Position numbers and translations under genes: made by a program
Shown: piece after piece, positions 1 to 12,200 of the stretch
Layout of the letters: each line of letters starts with the position of its first letter
Numbering within the stretch: position 1 is the first letter of the stretch
Notes under the pieces: model-generated
Database searches by the model: none
What the model saw: only the letters and a program-made list of their open reading frames with translations
What the model was told of the DNA's origin: nothing
From: Pachypanchax playfairii
Taxonomy: Eukaryota > Chordata > Actinopteri > Cyprinodontiformes > Aplocheilidae
Direction of reading: 5' to 3'
Length of the DNA stretch: 64,000 nt
NCBI GenBank assembly: GCA_006937955.1
Contig: SSNP01000037.1
Coordinates: 3,110,152-3,174,151 of the forward strand

Positions 1-361
1 CAGACTGGATTTAACAGTCCCCAATAAAACCCACTTTCACATGAAGAAACTACCAGATGCAACTCAGGAAACTTGATTTAAACTTCAGGAGCTTCATGAA
101 CAAAAGCTGCGTGTTAGTCATGTATCTGAGAAAACACCGAGTCATGAGCCAAAATCCACCGCCAGGACGGTGAGTGGTGCTCACCACAGTGATTACAGCT
201 GTGTGTTTATTTAACATTATCATTAACTGAAGCGACAACTGATTAAAATAAACGCACAAACATTAAAACAACCTAAAAGTCGACAGCTCCGATTAGCAGC
301 TCATGCTAACGATGCTAACAGGCTCAGAGCTGACCGCCATAAAAGAACACTTCATACTCAC

Positions 362-397
362 GAATAAATTCACGCTTTTGTTGTCGCCTTCGGACAT
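362..397 (-). CDS. Probable first coding exon of an unidentified gene running off the left edge
   Basis: On the minus strand an ATG at 397 opens 12 codons (MSEGDNKSVNLF) that end exactly at a consensus splice donor (TTC|GTGAGT, donor bases at 360-361). The exon is in phase 0. Upstream on this strand, at about 570-589, lies a GCATTCTGGGAAATAAAGT motif close to the ZNF143/Staf promoter element, which fits a promoter there. No later exon can be placed with confidence in bases 1-300, so the rest of the gene is presumably outside the window. The start resembles no family I can name with certainty. A chance ATG-plus-donor pairing is possible. Confidence 0.4.
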
Positions 398-983
398 TGT
401 TACTAATCCGTCCAGTTGGTCTTTGCGAAGAACCTTTCTGTGGTTTACCGAGCACAAATCCACACAGCGAAGGAGAGAGCTGCACTTCCACCTGCTGCTT
501 TAGCGTCTCTAACGGTCGAACTGACGCAACGTGATATTTATCTCAAAATCTGCGTCAGATTAGCGCAGTGCATTCTGGGAAATAAAGTTCTGCGTCTTAA
601 AAACACAGAGAAACTATCATTATTTTTTATTCCATCAGGTTTGTAAAATCCTTTTAAAGTCTTTCTAATATTCAAATTAACTTTTTTCCCTAAAGAAAAT
701 CAGTGGCTCAACCAGAAACATTACAATGATGATCTGATTGTCTTTCTGAGGTTGTTAATGAACTCTGACCTAAAAATCCACACTCACATTAAAATGATAC
801 TAAATTGTTAAAGGAATGAAAGAATGAACCAGTTTCAGACAGTATATTATGATTTTAAATGGGATCTATAGGTTCTGTGTCACTAACAGCCCTTTTATTT
901 AGTTGAATTTGTTAGAAATATTAAAATTACACACAAAATGACCAACAGCTGATGCATCTGTCAGGTGGGTCCTGTCATGTATT

Positions 984-1072
984 CCATCCATCCATCCATC
1001 CATCCATCCATCCATCCATCCATCCATCCATCCATCCATCCATCCATCCATCCATCCATCCATCCATCCATC
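984..1072. repeat. (ATCC)n microsatellite
   Basis: About 88 bp of nearly perfect ATCC/GGAT tetranucleotide repeat. It adjoins the LINE relic at 1073-1480, and GGAT-type tails are usual at the 3' ends of this fish LINE family, so it is probably the expanded tail of that element. The repeat is open in several frames (HPSI and MDGW repeats), which is a by-product and not a protein. Confidence 0.95.
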
Positions 1073-1480
1073 TTCTTCCACTTATCCAATGTTGAGTGTT
1101 GGAGGCAACAGGTTCAGGACAGAAACCCAGACCTTCACCCCTGCGAAATTCTCGAGCTTTTCCTGGTGGATACCCAGATTTTCCCAGACCAGAGAGGATG
1201 GCCTCCAACAAATTCTGGGTCTACCCAGGGGGTCTCCTCTCCAGTGGTACATGCCCAGAAAACCTCCATGGGGAGGTGACCAGGATGCATCCTAACCAGA
1301 TGCCAGAACCACCTCAGCTGACTTCTTTTGATGAGGAGGAGCAGCAGTTTTACTTACCTCCAGGAGGACCGAGCTTCACACCTTATCTCTAAGGCTGACC
1401 CCGCCCACCCTAAGGGGGACTGCAGAGAGAATCACTGGTGCTGATCTGCCCTCCATCCAGGACCTGTACTCCTCCAGAGT
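1073..1480 (-). mobile_element. LINE 3'-end relic (minus orientation)
   Basis: The plus strand reads like the reverse complement of the 3' end of a fish-wide non-LTR retrotransposon: phrases such as 'accagatgccagaaccacctcagctgac' shortened here to CCAGATGCCAGAACCACC, and GAGGAGGAGCAGCAG, recur in related copies at 15620-16220 (minus) and in inverse sense at 47690-47935. Reading frames are broken. The clade (Rex1/L2/RTE-like) is not resolved by eye. Confidence 0.75.
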
Positions 1481-1779
1481 CAGGAAAAGGTCAGGCAGTA
1501 TCAGCAGGGACCCCTCTCACTCAGGATCTCTCACCTCTTCTCCCCCCTCCCCTCAAGTCAGGGCTAAAGATTTCTGTACGCCAAAACCACTGGACACGAA
1601 AACATTTCTTTCCCACAAGCCGTCACCATGTTAAACAAACATGTTTAACTAACAAAGAAAAAACCTGTTCTATCATTAAAATAAGGTTATATACCTGCTC
1701 TGTACCACCTGACCTCAAACCACCAACTAGATTTTAATGATGGTAAAATACAGCTAATGTATCTCATGTGTGTTCTAGC

Positions 1780-1896
1780 TCTAACATTGTCTATTATCTC
1801 TATATGTGTCTGTCTGCCTGTACAAGTGAAAAGTGAGCTGGAACCAAATTCCTTGTATGTGTAACGTACTTGGCCAAATAAATCTGATTCTGATTC
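1780..1896 (+). mobile_element. LINE 3' tail ending in TCTGATTCTGATTC
   Basis: The sequence 'aattccttgtatgtgtaacg' followed by 'tacttggccaaataaa' and TCTGATTCTGATTC is the stereotyped 3' UTR and tail of a common fish LINE. A related tail in the opposite orientation begins at 11834. Only the extreme 3' end is left. Confidence 0.7.
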
Positions 1897-2334
1897 AAAA
1901 GAGGTAAAGAACCCGTTTTGTCATTGGGGATCTGCATGCCAAGACACGCCACACACTAAGGCACTCGTCTTTGCCTGCCACACAGTTTTCTTTCCACTTG
2001 ACCTCAATCTTCCTCCATGTAGGTCGGTGATGAGTCCACCTGAAGTAAATACATTTAAACCATGTTAATTGTTTTCTTCTGTCATCCATTGTGTTATAAT
2101 CAGATACACAAAGATTTCAGTCCATTTTGTGAAAAACTTTGCCAGTTAAATACTACTTTATTTCTTCATTTTGGTTTTTCTATCTTTGAGACAAACTGTG
2201 AATGACAAAAAGTCAAAAGTCTGATAAAGTCTGATGAACGAGGACTGGATCGGAACTAGCAACATTTGTCACTCAATTCTTCCGATTCCCATTCAGCACC
2301 TGAACGCAGCCGTTTAAACGTGCCAACGTACGCA

Positions 2335-2342
2335 TGACGTCA
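2335..2342. promoter_or_regulatory. CRE palindrome in the putative srrm2 promoter
   Basis: A perfect TGACGTCA (CREB/ATF site) lies about 870 bp upstream of the srrm2 start codon. Just downstream, a possible non-coding first exon ends near 2541 at AGCTG|GTACGT, and the coding exon begins behind an acceptor at 3203. The 5' UTR exon boundaries are inference. Confidence 0.45.
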
Positions 2343-3208
2343 CTCGGTTGTCACTTATTCTGTAGTTGGAAATCGCAGCAATTAGCTGGTAGCTGAAGGA
2401 GCTAGCAGCGTTTCTTTATTTTTCCACTTTTAAAGACACGGTTGTTACTAACTTCAGAGTTTTGTGTGTTTTTAAGGGATATTGTTAAACGCTACTTTCA
2501 TCTCTACAACCTCTTATTTTCTCTCCAGGAGGAAAAAAGCTGGTACGTAATTGTTACGTTAGCTAGCTCAGGTGTGAATACTTCGGCGGCCTTCTGTAAA
2601 AACCCAAATATTTTTTTAATCGATAGTATATTCGGCTTTTTAGCTAATTTAACGTTATCACTCACTTGTTAGACCAAATAATACGGAAATAATTCTGAGT
2701 TGGCTCGTTTATTTCAGCGTTTCTAATCAAAAATGTGTTTTATTCACGGAGGCCTGATCTGGCGCACGTGCTAATGTTTAAATATCGACGTTTATTTGGT
2801 GTTTAAACACCATAAGAGTTCATATTGAAATAAGCGCAGAGATGTTCGGATCCAAACACGTTTATCCGCGTTTAAAGAAAACCAAATCAACAAAATGTTT
2901 CTTTGATTTCAGATCTGTCCGTTTTATTGTTTGGCTCCTTTTTCCGTGACTCTAGGTTTATAACTGTGTTGGATCCAAAGTTCTGTAGGATAGTATAGTA
3001 GTATTTCTACTATTTTCAGTCCAGTCCTGGTTTTTCACCTCTGTTTAATGAAGGAAACACTGTCTGATAGTTTGTAAAAACACCAATTTAAAGACAGACG
3101 GCTGTTTCATTTTGGGCGTTTTTAGACGATTTAATGCTATATTTAGTGTGAAGGTGATCGGTTCATGTCTGTTCACCACCTGGGTGTCGGGTTTGTTTTT
3201 GCAGAGCC

Positions 3209-6200
3209 ATGTACAATGGGATTGGCCTAACCACTCCGCGGGGCAGCGGCACCAATGGATACGTGCAGCGCAACCTGTCGAGTTTGCGGGTTAAACGGCC
3301 GCGAGATGAACGAGGAGGTGAGAGGGATGAGAAGGACCGGGAGAGGCTGGAGAGTCAACTCAACAGGCAGCCAAACGCTGACATCCTGGAGCACCAGCGC
3401 AAAAGGCAGCTGGAGGTCAGATGTGCCGAGCTGCAGGAAATGATGGAGGATCAAGGGTAAAGAGATATTTAACAGGAGCAATAAAAGTAAACTGGTTGAT
3501 CATCTTGAAAATAAATCTCAAGTGTGATAAATAGGAGTAAGAAATGCTTTTAAACTTTGTTATAAATGGAAGGTAAAATGACAAGCTATTCATATCTTTC
3601 AGTGTTTTTTTTGTTAATTTTTGGTGACTGTGTTCAAACACTCAGATATTCTGCGGAGGAGATCGAGGAGAAGGTGAACAGTTTCCGTATGATGCTGCAG
3701 GAGAAAGAAGAGCCGCCTCCCCCCTCTGCCCAGAAACAAGCGTAAGTACAACTCAGGCTGATGGAAAATCCTTCTCAGTACCCTTCAAGCAGGGGTCTCA
3801 AACTCCAGTCCCAGAGGTCTGCTAACCTACAGGTTTGAGATGTTTTTGATGGAAATTATTTAAGTATTTCCTCATCATGTCAACAAGTTCTGTAGTGGCC
3901 GGCCAATGATCTGCCCGGAGCCTTTAAGGCAGGAGCCTCAAACTCCAATCTTTGAGGGTCCTGCAGGTTTAATAAATCATTTGATTCAGGTGTGCCAGAG
4001 CTGAAAAACATCTGAAACATGCAGGATAGTGACCTTTGAGAACCAGAGTTTGATACCCAAGCCATTTTTAACAAAAACATATGGACTATTCATGATCATG
4101 AACTAACAGCTAGATGCAGGTTTTAAATGTTTTAGATAATCTCATCTTCTGGCAGGTTATGTTTGTGTTTACATTTGCTTTTAATTGAAAGATCCTTCAT
4201 CCAATCACATTATGGTTTTCTTCTGAAATGTTCCAGCCTTTCTCAGACATCCAGTGTGATTTCAATTAGTGGTGTTCAATCTTGGTCCTTGAGGGCAACT
4301 ATCCGGCATTTTTTAAAAGTTTCTCTGCTCCATCACATGATACAGCATAATGTGAGGGTTGGAGTTGTGTTGGCGCAACTTCTGTCCAGCGCTGTGACCA
4401 GTTGTAACACCAGGAAAGGCACAGGATTATTATTCTGAAGGTGCCACTAAACCACAGAGGTTAAAGAGATGTTAACGGATGAATAGTATGAAGAAAACAT
4501 CTTGTCAATAAATATATCTATTTACACTTGTGTCATGTACATGAGCTTTTATTTTTTGTCCTTTCAGTGTAACAGAAACGCATGCCCTTGCTGCAGCCAA
4601 TCAGCAGAAGAATGACCGACTTCGTGCTGCTTTTGGCATCTCCAGTGATTATGTTGATGGATCTTCCTTTCACGCCGACCGAAAGGAGAAGGAAAAAGAA
4701 AAGAGAGAGCAGGAACGCCTGGAAAGAGAAAGGCTGCAGCAACAGAAATACACGTGAGCAGGACTTATGTAAACACGAGAACATTGAATCAAGCGACTGT
4801 CAGAGGCCAAGTTGGCTACTTGCTCCACTCTCTGTGTTTGTTGTGGGTTATCTTACTTCTATTATTTCTGTCAGGTTGGTGGAAGATTCAGATGATTCAG
4901 TTTCTCCTCCTAAGAAGCGGAGTCGAAAAAAGAAGAAAAACAAAAACAGAGACAAGTAAAACAATAAATCTTATAAGAATATATAAAATACAGATTGATA
5001 AAAGAGCCATCTGACTTTTTTTTTTTTTTTTTTTAGCAGCTCAGAAAGTACCTCTTCATCTCCTCGCAGAGAGAAGAAATCAAAGAAGAACAAAAAGAAA
5101 CGGTATTCCATCAGATTCAAATCTATTCCATCAATAGATCTAGTGTAATACATGATGTTTAACATAAATATTTGTGTTTCAGGGAGTCATCGGAAGAGGA
5201 AGACGACAGGTAGGTGTTTTTAAATCAGACTGTTGCTGTGACATAATTAAAGTCTATAACTTTATTTACATGAACTCAACACACATTCATGTGGAACTTT
5301 GTTTCTCCATCTCAGTTCATCAGATGAGAAACAGAAGATTTCAAAGAAGACAAGAAAAAGGAGTGAAAGTCCGCCAAAAACAAAGTCAGGTCGACACAGA
5401 AGCGTCTCATCCAGTTCGACTCACAGGTGTGAAATGAAGGATTTCATAATAAGATGGAATGGATTGAATTGGGATTATTGTTGCTGATGGAGTCGTAGGA
5501 GTTTGGTTGTCCAGTCTATGTGGGTTTTGTAGACCAAATGAGATTGGGTTCCCTGGGAGATCCAGTAAAAGGTACTGGGGTCACAGTTGCAGGTTGTTTA
5601 GATTTAGACTCCTGGAAGCTGCCTATTGTCAGCTGTTGTCACCTGTTGTTGGTGTTTATGGGCAGGACCTTGGGATAGAGTTTTGGTTGGGAGGACTTCC
5701 TTGTTGGATCTCTGTTTTTTCTGGATGATGTGGTATCTTCAAACCAAGACCTCCAGTCCCCATCACTTTTATTGCTATTGAAATGAGTCAGCTCCTCCAA
5801 ATATCACTGGAATAATGGTGCGAGATGTGTTGGTCTAAACTGAGGAAAACATCCGTCTCCAGATCTTGTTCATATGTGACAGTATGATAGACGCAGAGAT
5901 TGAGAGATGGGGCGGGGCTTCATCGTCAGGAAGGCTAGTTTTATACTGATCTGGGATTTTAAAAGGGGTGTCTGAGTGAGAAGGTGGTTCTTACTAGGGC
6001 CCGACTGATATGGACTTTTTTGATACCGATATAAAGACTTTAGAGCAGGCCAATAGCTGATATAATGGCCGATAAATCCATCCACCAGAAAAATTTTGAA
6101 GTTCTAGTTTCTAGTTCTTACTGATCATCAATAGCTATTGAATTTAGGTGATTAACAAAAATGTGACCGCAAATAAACATTCAAGTTTGTTTTTTATTCA

Positions 6201-9200
6201 AAATATTGAAAGATCTGAGAAACATCTGGTGATTTATTCATAACCCCCCCCAAAAATCTGTCTTTTTAGAAGTAAAGTCTAAAATAATGAGGGCTGACTT
6301 TAGCACGGGACGGAGAATGAACGCAATAATGGCTTTTATGTCGGGAGGGTTTGTGATAGAACCTGAACTTGTAGCTTTAAGCATCTTTATTATTTTACAG
6401 CTTTCAACATCTGTGATAGACGCATATATGATATAATCTTACCTTTGGTGTTATAGTCTTCATTTCTCCTGAAATATACAAGGAATACAAGGAGGTTTAT
6501 TGTGGTTATACAGAAGCACAATGAAATGAACTGGAGACATATTTTCTCTCTCACTCTCCTGAGGCAGCTACCTAGGGCGCCAGATGAGAGTATAAGATAC
6601 ACATACATATATATGCACGTATAAACTTATATGCAGAAACCAGAAAAGAACACATGAGGGGAGATTGAAAAATAAAAAAGCCTTAGCGTGGGACAATAAA
6701 CGAGACATGTCGAGAACTTTTGTAGGGATGTGAAGTGCGATCAGTGTGTGTATGCATGTGGAGAAGAGTCAAGGACACCATCTCTGGGCCAGAACCGATG
6801 TTATGTCTGTCCTCAGTCTGTTGGTATCCAGTGGACAGGGGAATATAACTTATATTCTTGAGTTATTCTCAGACCAGGAAGTAAAACACTCTGTTTACCT
6901 AAAATCCCATCTCTCCTCCAGCCCCCCCTCGTGAGTGCTGCCCCTCGAGCTGCCTGAATAAAATGGTGAATAAATTCCTGTAACTTATAACAGTCAAATG
7001 CACATTTTCACCGAGATATTTTTAGAAAGTAAAATACAAACAGGGGTGCTTCTTGTTTCGGACTCTTGCAGCTCATGCCTGTGAAAAAGGGGATACGTGT
7101 GTTTAATCTGCAGGGGCAGCACGGACACACCGGGCAGGTCCTGGTGTAACATTGTTACATCATTATGTTACAGTCAGGTGGTTTTCCAGGAGAGAGTGGA
7201 GCAGCTGCTCAGAGCGCAGGATTCAGGAGGATTACTGAGAAATGTGTGTATTAAACCAAAAACCACTCTGGAGGGTTTAATAAGGAAATAACATCATAAC
7301 ATGGTTAAAAGATCCAAACAGCTGATTTTACATGATACAGAAACTTTAATTAAATGTGATGAAATTACTTTGACAGTTTCATTAAACGTGTCTCTCTTTC
7401 TCTGTAGCAGTGACCAGTCTCCACCTCCTCCAAAGTCACATCAAAAGGGTCATTCTGCTAAAACCGCTGATGAAAGTCGAAAGGGGAGATCGCCAGATGG
7501 AAGCAGACGTGATTACAAAGAGCACAACGCTCGTCGTCAGGGAGGTGAAGAGGTAAGACTAGATTCACTGTGATAATCGTACGGTTTCTAGAATCAAAGT
7601 GTTCAGAAACTGAAATACAACAAATCTTTCCCCGACATGTAGCGAAGGCCCAACTTTGATAGAGAAAAGGAGCGACAAAGGGAGGCAGAGAAGAGCAAGA
7701 GGAGGTACGACTCCCCATCTCCGACTCCACAGACACAAAGAACCATGGACAGGGAGAAAGGAAGGAGATCCAGAAGCAAACAGAAGGATAAAGAGAGAGG
7801 AAGGAGATCAAGAAGCAGGGAGATGGAGAAAAGGATACGTTCAAGGAGCCCAGACATGGAGAAAAGGAGGCGCTCGAGGAGCCCAGACATGGAGAAAAGG
7901 AGGCGCTCGAGGAGCCCAGACATGGAGAAAAGGAGGCGCTCGAGGAGCCCAGACATGGAGAAAAGGAGGCGCTCGAGGAGCCCAGACATGGAGAAAAGGA
8001 GGCGTTCGAGGAGCCCAGACATGGAGAAAAGGATACGTTCGAGGAGCCCAGACATGGAGAAAAGGAGGCGTTCGAGGAGCCCAGACATGGAGAAAAGGAG
8101 GCGTTCGAGGAGCCCAGACATGGAGAAAAGGAGGCGTTCGAGGAGCCCAGACATGGAGAAAAGGAGGCGTTCGAGGAGCCCAGAGAAGAGAGACAAAGGA
8201 AACAGGAGCGTTCCTCAGAGAACCAGACATGACACCTCTTCATCCTCCTCTACCTCTCTTTCTCCTCCTCCCAAACAGGAAACCAGGAAGGAAAGAAGCA
8301 GAGACATTGAGCATGAAAAAGAGTCAAACCAACAGCGCAGAAAAACAAGACATGACTCTTCCTCTCCTTCGCCTCCCCCTGAAAAGGAGAAGTCAAATAA
8401 TGAGAGGAGTGAAAAGGAGCACATCACTCAGAAAGACATGTATTCAAACTCAAGGTCACCAAATGAAAGAAACATGAAAGGCAATGCAAAGAAGCAGGAC
8501 AAGGAAGCGTCTCCTCGCCAGCAGAGAAGTGATGCTCCTATGTCTCGTGACTTCCCATCACCCATCTCCAATGGAAGTCATGGAGAAAGAGAGAAGGACA
8601 GGAGACGAGAGACAGACAAGGAGAGGGCTGAAGACAAGGACAAGTATTTGAACAAGCAAAGAGAACGAGATGTTGTGAGAAGGCGAGAAGAGACTGAGGT
8701 TCAGTCAGTTGTGGAAAGTAGAAGAGACGGATCGAGACCTGCTGAAAGCTCTCGTGGTGAGAAGGTTAAAAGTCCTGCAGTGGAGAAGAAGCGTGTAGAT
8801 AAAACTAAACAGGTTGTGAAAAGAAATGAAAGCAGCAGCGATAGCAGCAGTGGCAGCAGCAGCAGTGACAGTGATAGTGACAGTTCCTCATCCTCCTCTT
8901 CCTCTTCTTCCTCCTCTTCCTCATCATCCTCAGAAGATGAGGGTGAAGGTGAGAAAGCCAGATCAACAGAGAAAGGAAGAAACAGTCTTGCAAAACCTGC
9001 CTCATCTGCCATCGGAGCTGCTGTTGAAAGGTATCTAGCAAACGGAAAGAAGGAAAGTTCTGTTTCTGCTGCTGAGGAAATCCGACCACTTCAGAGAGAC
9101 AGAGAAGCTGGAGGAGACAAACATGAGAGAGAAAGACCGTCCCACAGAGCTCCTGCAGAAGATCAACCCCCTCCAGCAAAAGGACAGGAGCGTTATAGTC

Positions 9201-12200
9201 CCACACAGATTGACAGCTCCAGTCCGCCCCCTTCCCCACCCCGCAAAGTAGACAACAAAGGAGGCAGTAGGTATTCACCTTCTGATGCCAAAGCTAGAGA
9301 TGGAGAAAAGGCGAAGGACAAGGATGTAACCAGGAGGACGACTAGGTCAAGCCCTACTGCTCGAAGCTCATGGTCTCCACTTCCCAGAGCATCCACTCCT
9401 CCTCCAGCCCGTCGTACACCGCCAAGGCAGTATCAGGAACCTCTGTCTCGGTCCAGAAGAGCGTCTCCTCCAGCACGGTCAGACAGGAACATGGGGAAGG
9501 ATAGAGAACAACAAAGAGTTGTCAGGAGGAGCAGGTCAAGAAGTCCAAGGAGGCCTTATAGGCCTAGGTCTGGGAGTCCCAAAAGACGTAGCAGGTCAAG
9601 GCCTCGAATTTCAAGAAGGTACAGCAGGTCAAGATCTCGCAGTCTAAGAAGGTCCAGCAGATCGAGGGCAACAAGTCCAAGGAGGCACAGCAGATCTAGG
9701 CCTAGAAGTCCAAGAAGGCGTAGTGGATCTAGGCCAAAAGGTCTAAGGAGACACAGCAGATCTGGAAGTCCAAGAAGACACAGCAGGTCTCAGTCCAGAA
9801 GTCCAAGGAGGCTCCGCAGATCTCGGTCTGGAAGTCTGAGGAGAAGGAGTAGGTCCACATCAAGAGTTCTAAGGTGTCCAAGTCCACCTAACAGGTAAGA
9901 CATGGAGCCTTGTGACGATGTAATCTGCAGTAGGGATGGGCGATATGGCCTGAAATTCATATTGTGATATACATTGCAGTCTCTTGCAATAACGATATAT
10001 AAACTATAATAGAACCATTTCAGAACAAGTTACATAGACCCTTAGGAAAGCCACACTGCTAAATGTATTTTTTTAAAGAAATAAAGAATTTAGAGAACAT
10101 TTATTATAAAACTGTAATTATACAACCCAATGTTGCAGATAAATAAAAGTATTTCCTTCTAAAAGGCACTACCCTTAGTTTAAGTCCTTGGTTCTTAAAT
10201 GTCACCCAAGTTGCAGAAAAAAGGTGTGTTTTTAGTTAAGGAACATACACTTATTAAAATACAGTATTAACTGGGCAAAGAAAATTATTTTGTGTAATGC
10301 ACAGATACTATAAATAGAGACGTATTTCAAACCTGCAGCCTAATGTAGTGCATTTGGTTTTAATATAAGGATGGATTGAGGTTTGGGTCGGTTCTTGTTC
10401 TTTCTGTCCTGCGTTCTTCATACTGGATTTTGCGGTTGGCTGCTGCATTGCCTCCTGGGACCGTTTGCAGCATGTAATCTCTGCTTGGAAGACGGTCCTT
10501 CAGATGTTATTGCTAGAAATAGCCCGTTGGAAATGCGGGGGTCTCTCGGGAAAATCAGGAGAGTTGACGTATGGTGGTAGAACAGATTAGTCATGTTGAC
10601 TCTCTTAGCTGGAACTTTTGCCCCGCACACTCTATAGAGTAGATTTTGCTGCCGCTCATCGGATGGCTTAAATCCAAACCAAGTCCAAATAATAGACGCT
10701 GACGCTTCCAGCCATGTTTATTCAGGTACCAGATCTGCTTGGGGTCGTGCGCCTACATATGACGACTCATCACATGATTGACTGGACCACTGCGTCCAGC
10801 CAATCATGTGATGCTTCATCATATGTAGGCGCAGGATTCCAAGCAGATCTGCTTACCTGAGCAGATCATGTACCAACACCGGCCGCAGCTTGTTGCTCTA
10901 AATTTTGTGGGTAGATCAACATGCTTTATCGCGATAGTGCAATAGAACTATAATCTCTATTGCAGGCCAATTTTGTATCGTATATATCGCCCATCCCTAG
11001 TCTGCAGTTAAACTTTAAATGAAGACGAGAGTATTTGACTTGTGAAATAAAGAACCTGAAGGGTTTATTTCCCCAGTTTAAGCTACATTTATTGGGCCAA
11101 AGTATGAAGTTAATTCCTGATTGTTTGAGTAAATCTACTTTGAGGTCTTGCTGCTTTAAATCAGTACAAAATAACGTTAACAACTTTAAGCTGTTATGAA
11201 ACTTATCTAAGTGGATAAAAACATCAAAAACAGCTTCATATGAGACACTCTGGACGTCTCTGGTCCTCCTATATTACACTTAATAACTTCAGTAATTCAG
11301 GTCTCAGCAGGAAGTGGTGTTCTGATGATTTATGCTGCCCTGATGAAAAATACCTCCATAGTATGAATTAACAACTTATTTCATAATGAGATGTTATTAG
11401 AAGTTTAAACTGTATTCTTGTTTATAGTGAGTGTGTCCTGTTAATTATTTAAACATTTTATGATCCTTCTCTGATATTTTCTATATAAAAGCCATCTGGG
11501 TCCTTATCGGCCATTGTTGGGTCCAGCAGCGGCCGTCTGAGACACGGCTGCAGAAAAGTTATTTCGTATTGATTTAAGTTGACTCTTGCACTTCAGCATC
11601 AACACTGAGGGCGAAGGGGTCCCATTCACAACCGCAATTGTCTGTTTACAAAAAACATTCAGACATTTGAAACGGGTTTATTTCAGTTTGTTCCAACAAC
11701 TGTAACTACATGAAAACCATAATTTAGAGAAAACTTCTTCCCAGATTCTGTTTAATTCAGTGAATTAATCTAGAGTAACAGTGACATCTGCTGGCCACAG
11801 CCAGTTATTACAGCTAGCGTCTAAACTGCTTTTAGAATCAGAATCGTGTTTATTGGCCAAGTATGTGAGCGAACACATACAAGGAATTTGTTTCCGGCCG
11901 ATGGTGTCTCTCAAGCACAAGAGTACAAAAACACAACGCTATATAACAACACAGTAAACAATATAACAACACAGTAAACAATATAACAACACAGTAAACA
12001 ATATAATAAACAACATAATAAAAGACAGTCTGCAGCATGAATGCGTAGTGTGATTTTATGCTTTTAGATATGAGGATGAGTGATATGGATTGTGTGAGTA
12101 TTGTGTACATAAAGTGCAGTTGCAGTCTAGCAGTGTGTCAGTTCAGTTATTTAGAAGGGAGATGGCGAGGGGAAAGAAACTGTTCCTGTGTCTGGTGGTC

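Larger units (their letters stand above)
398..2330. other. Spacer between the leftmost exon and srrm2
   Basis: No convincing gene is seen here. The stretch holds promoter-like sequence near 398-600, AT-rich unique-looking DNA, an (ATCC)n microsatellite, a LINE 3'-end relic on the minus strand, and a second LINE tail on the plus strand near 1780-1896. The short open frames are broken and carry no domain. Confidence 0.6.

Noticed and set aside
899..1279. MDGWMDGW and HPSIHPSI repeat proteins
   Set aside because: Translations of the (ATCC)n microsatellite attached to a LINE tail.
4582..5014. Independent 125- and 86-codon proteins around 4.6-5.0 kb
   Set aside because: They overlap srrm2 exons 4568-4753 and 4875-4955 and read across their introns.
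7458..8243. Long open frames on both strands over the srrm2 33-bp repeat (up to 261 codons on minus)
   Set aside because: The tandem unit is a multiple of three with no stop in several frames, so all frames stay open. Only the plus-strand SR frame joins in phase with flanking srrm2 exons.
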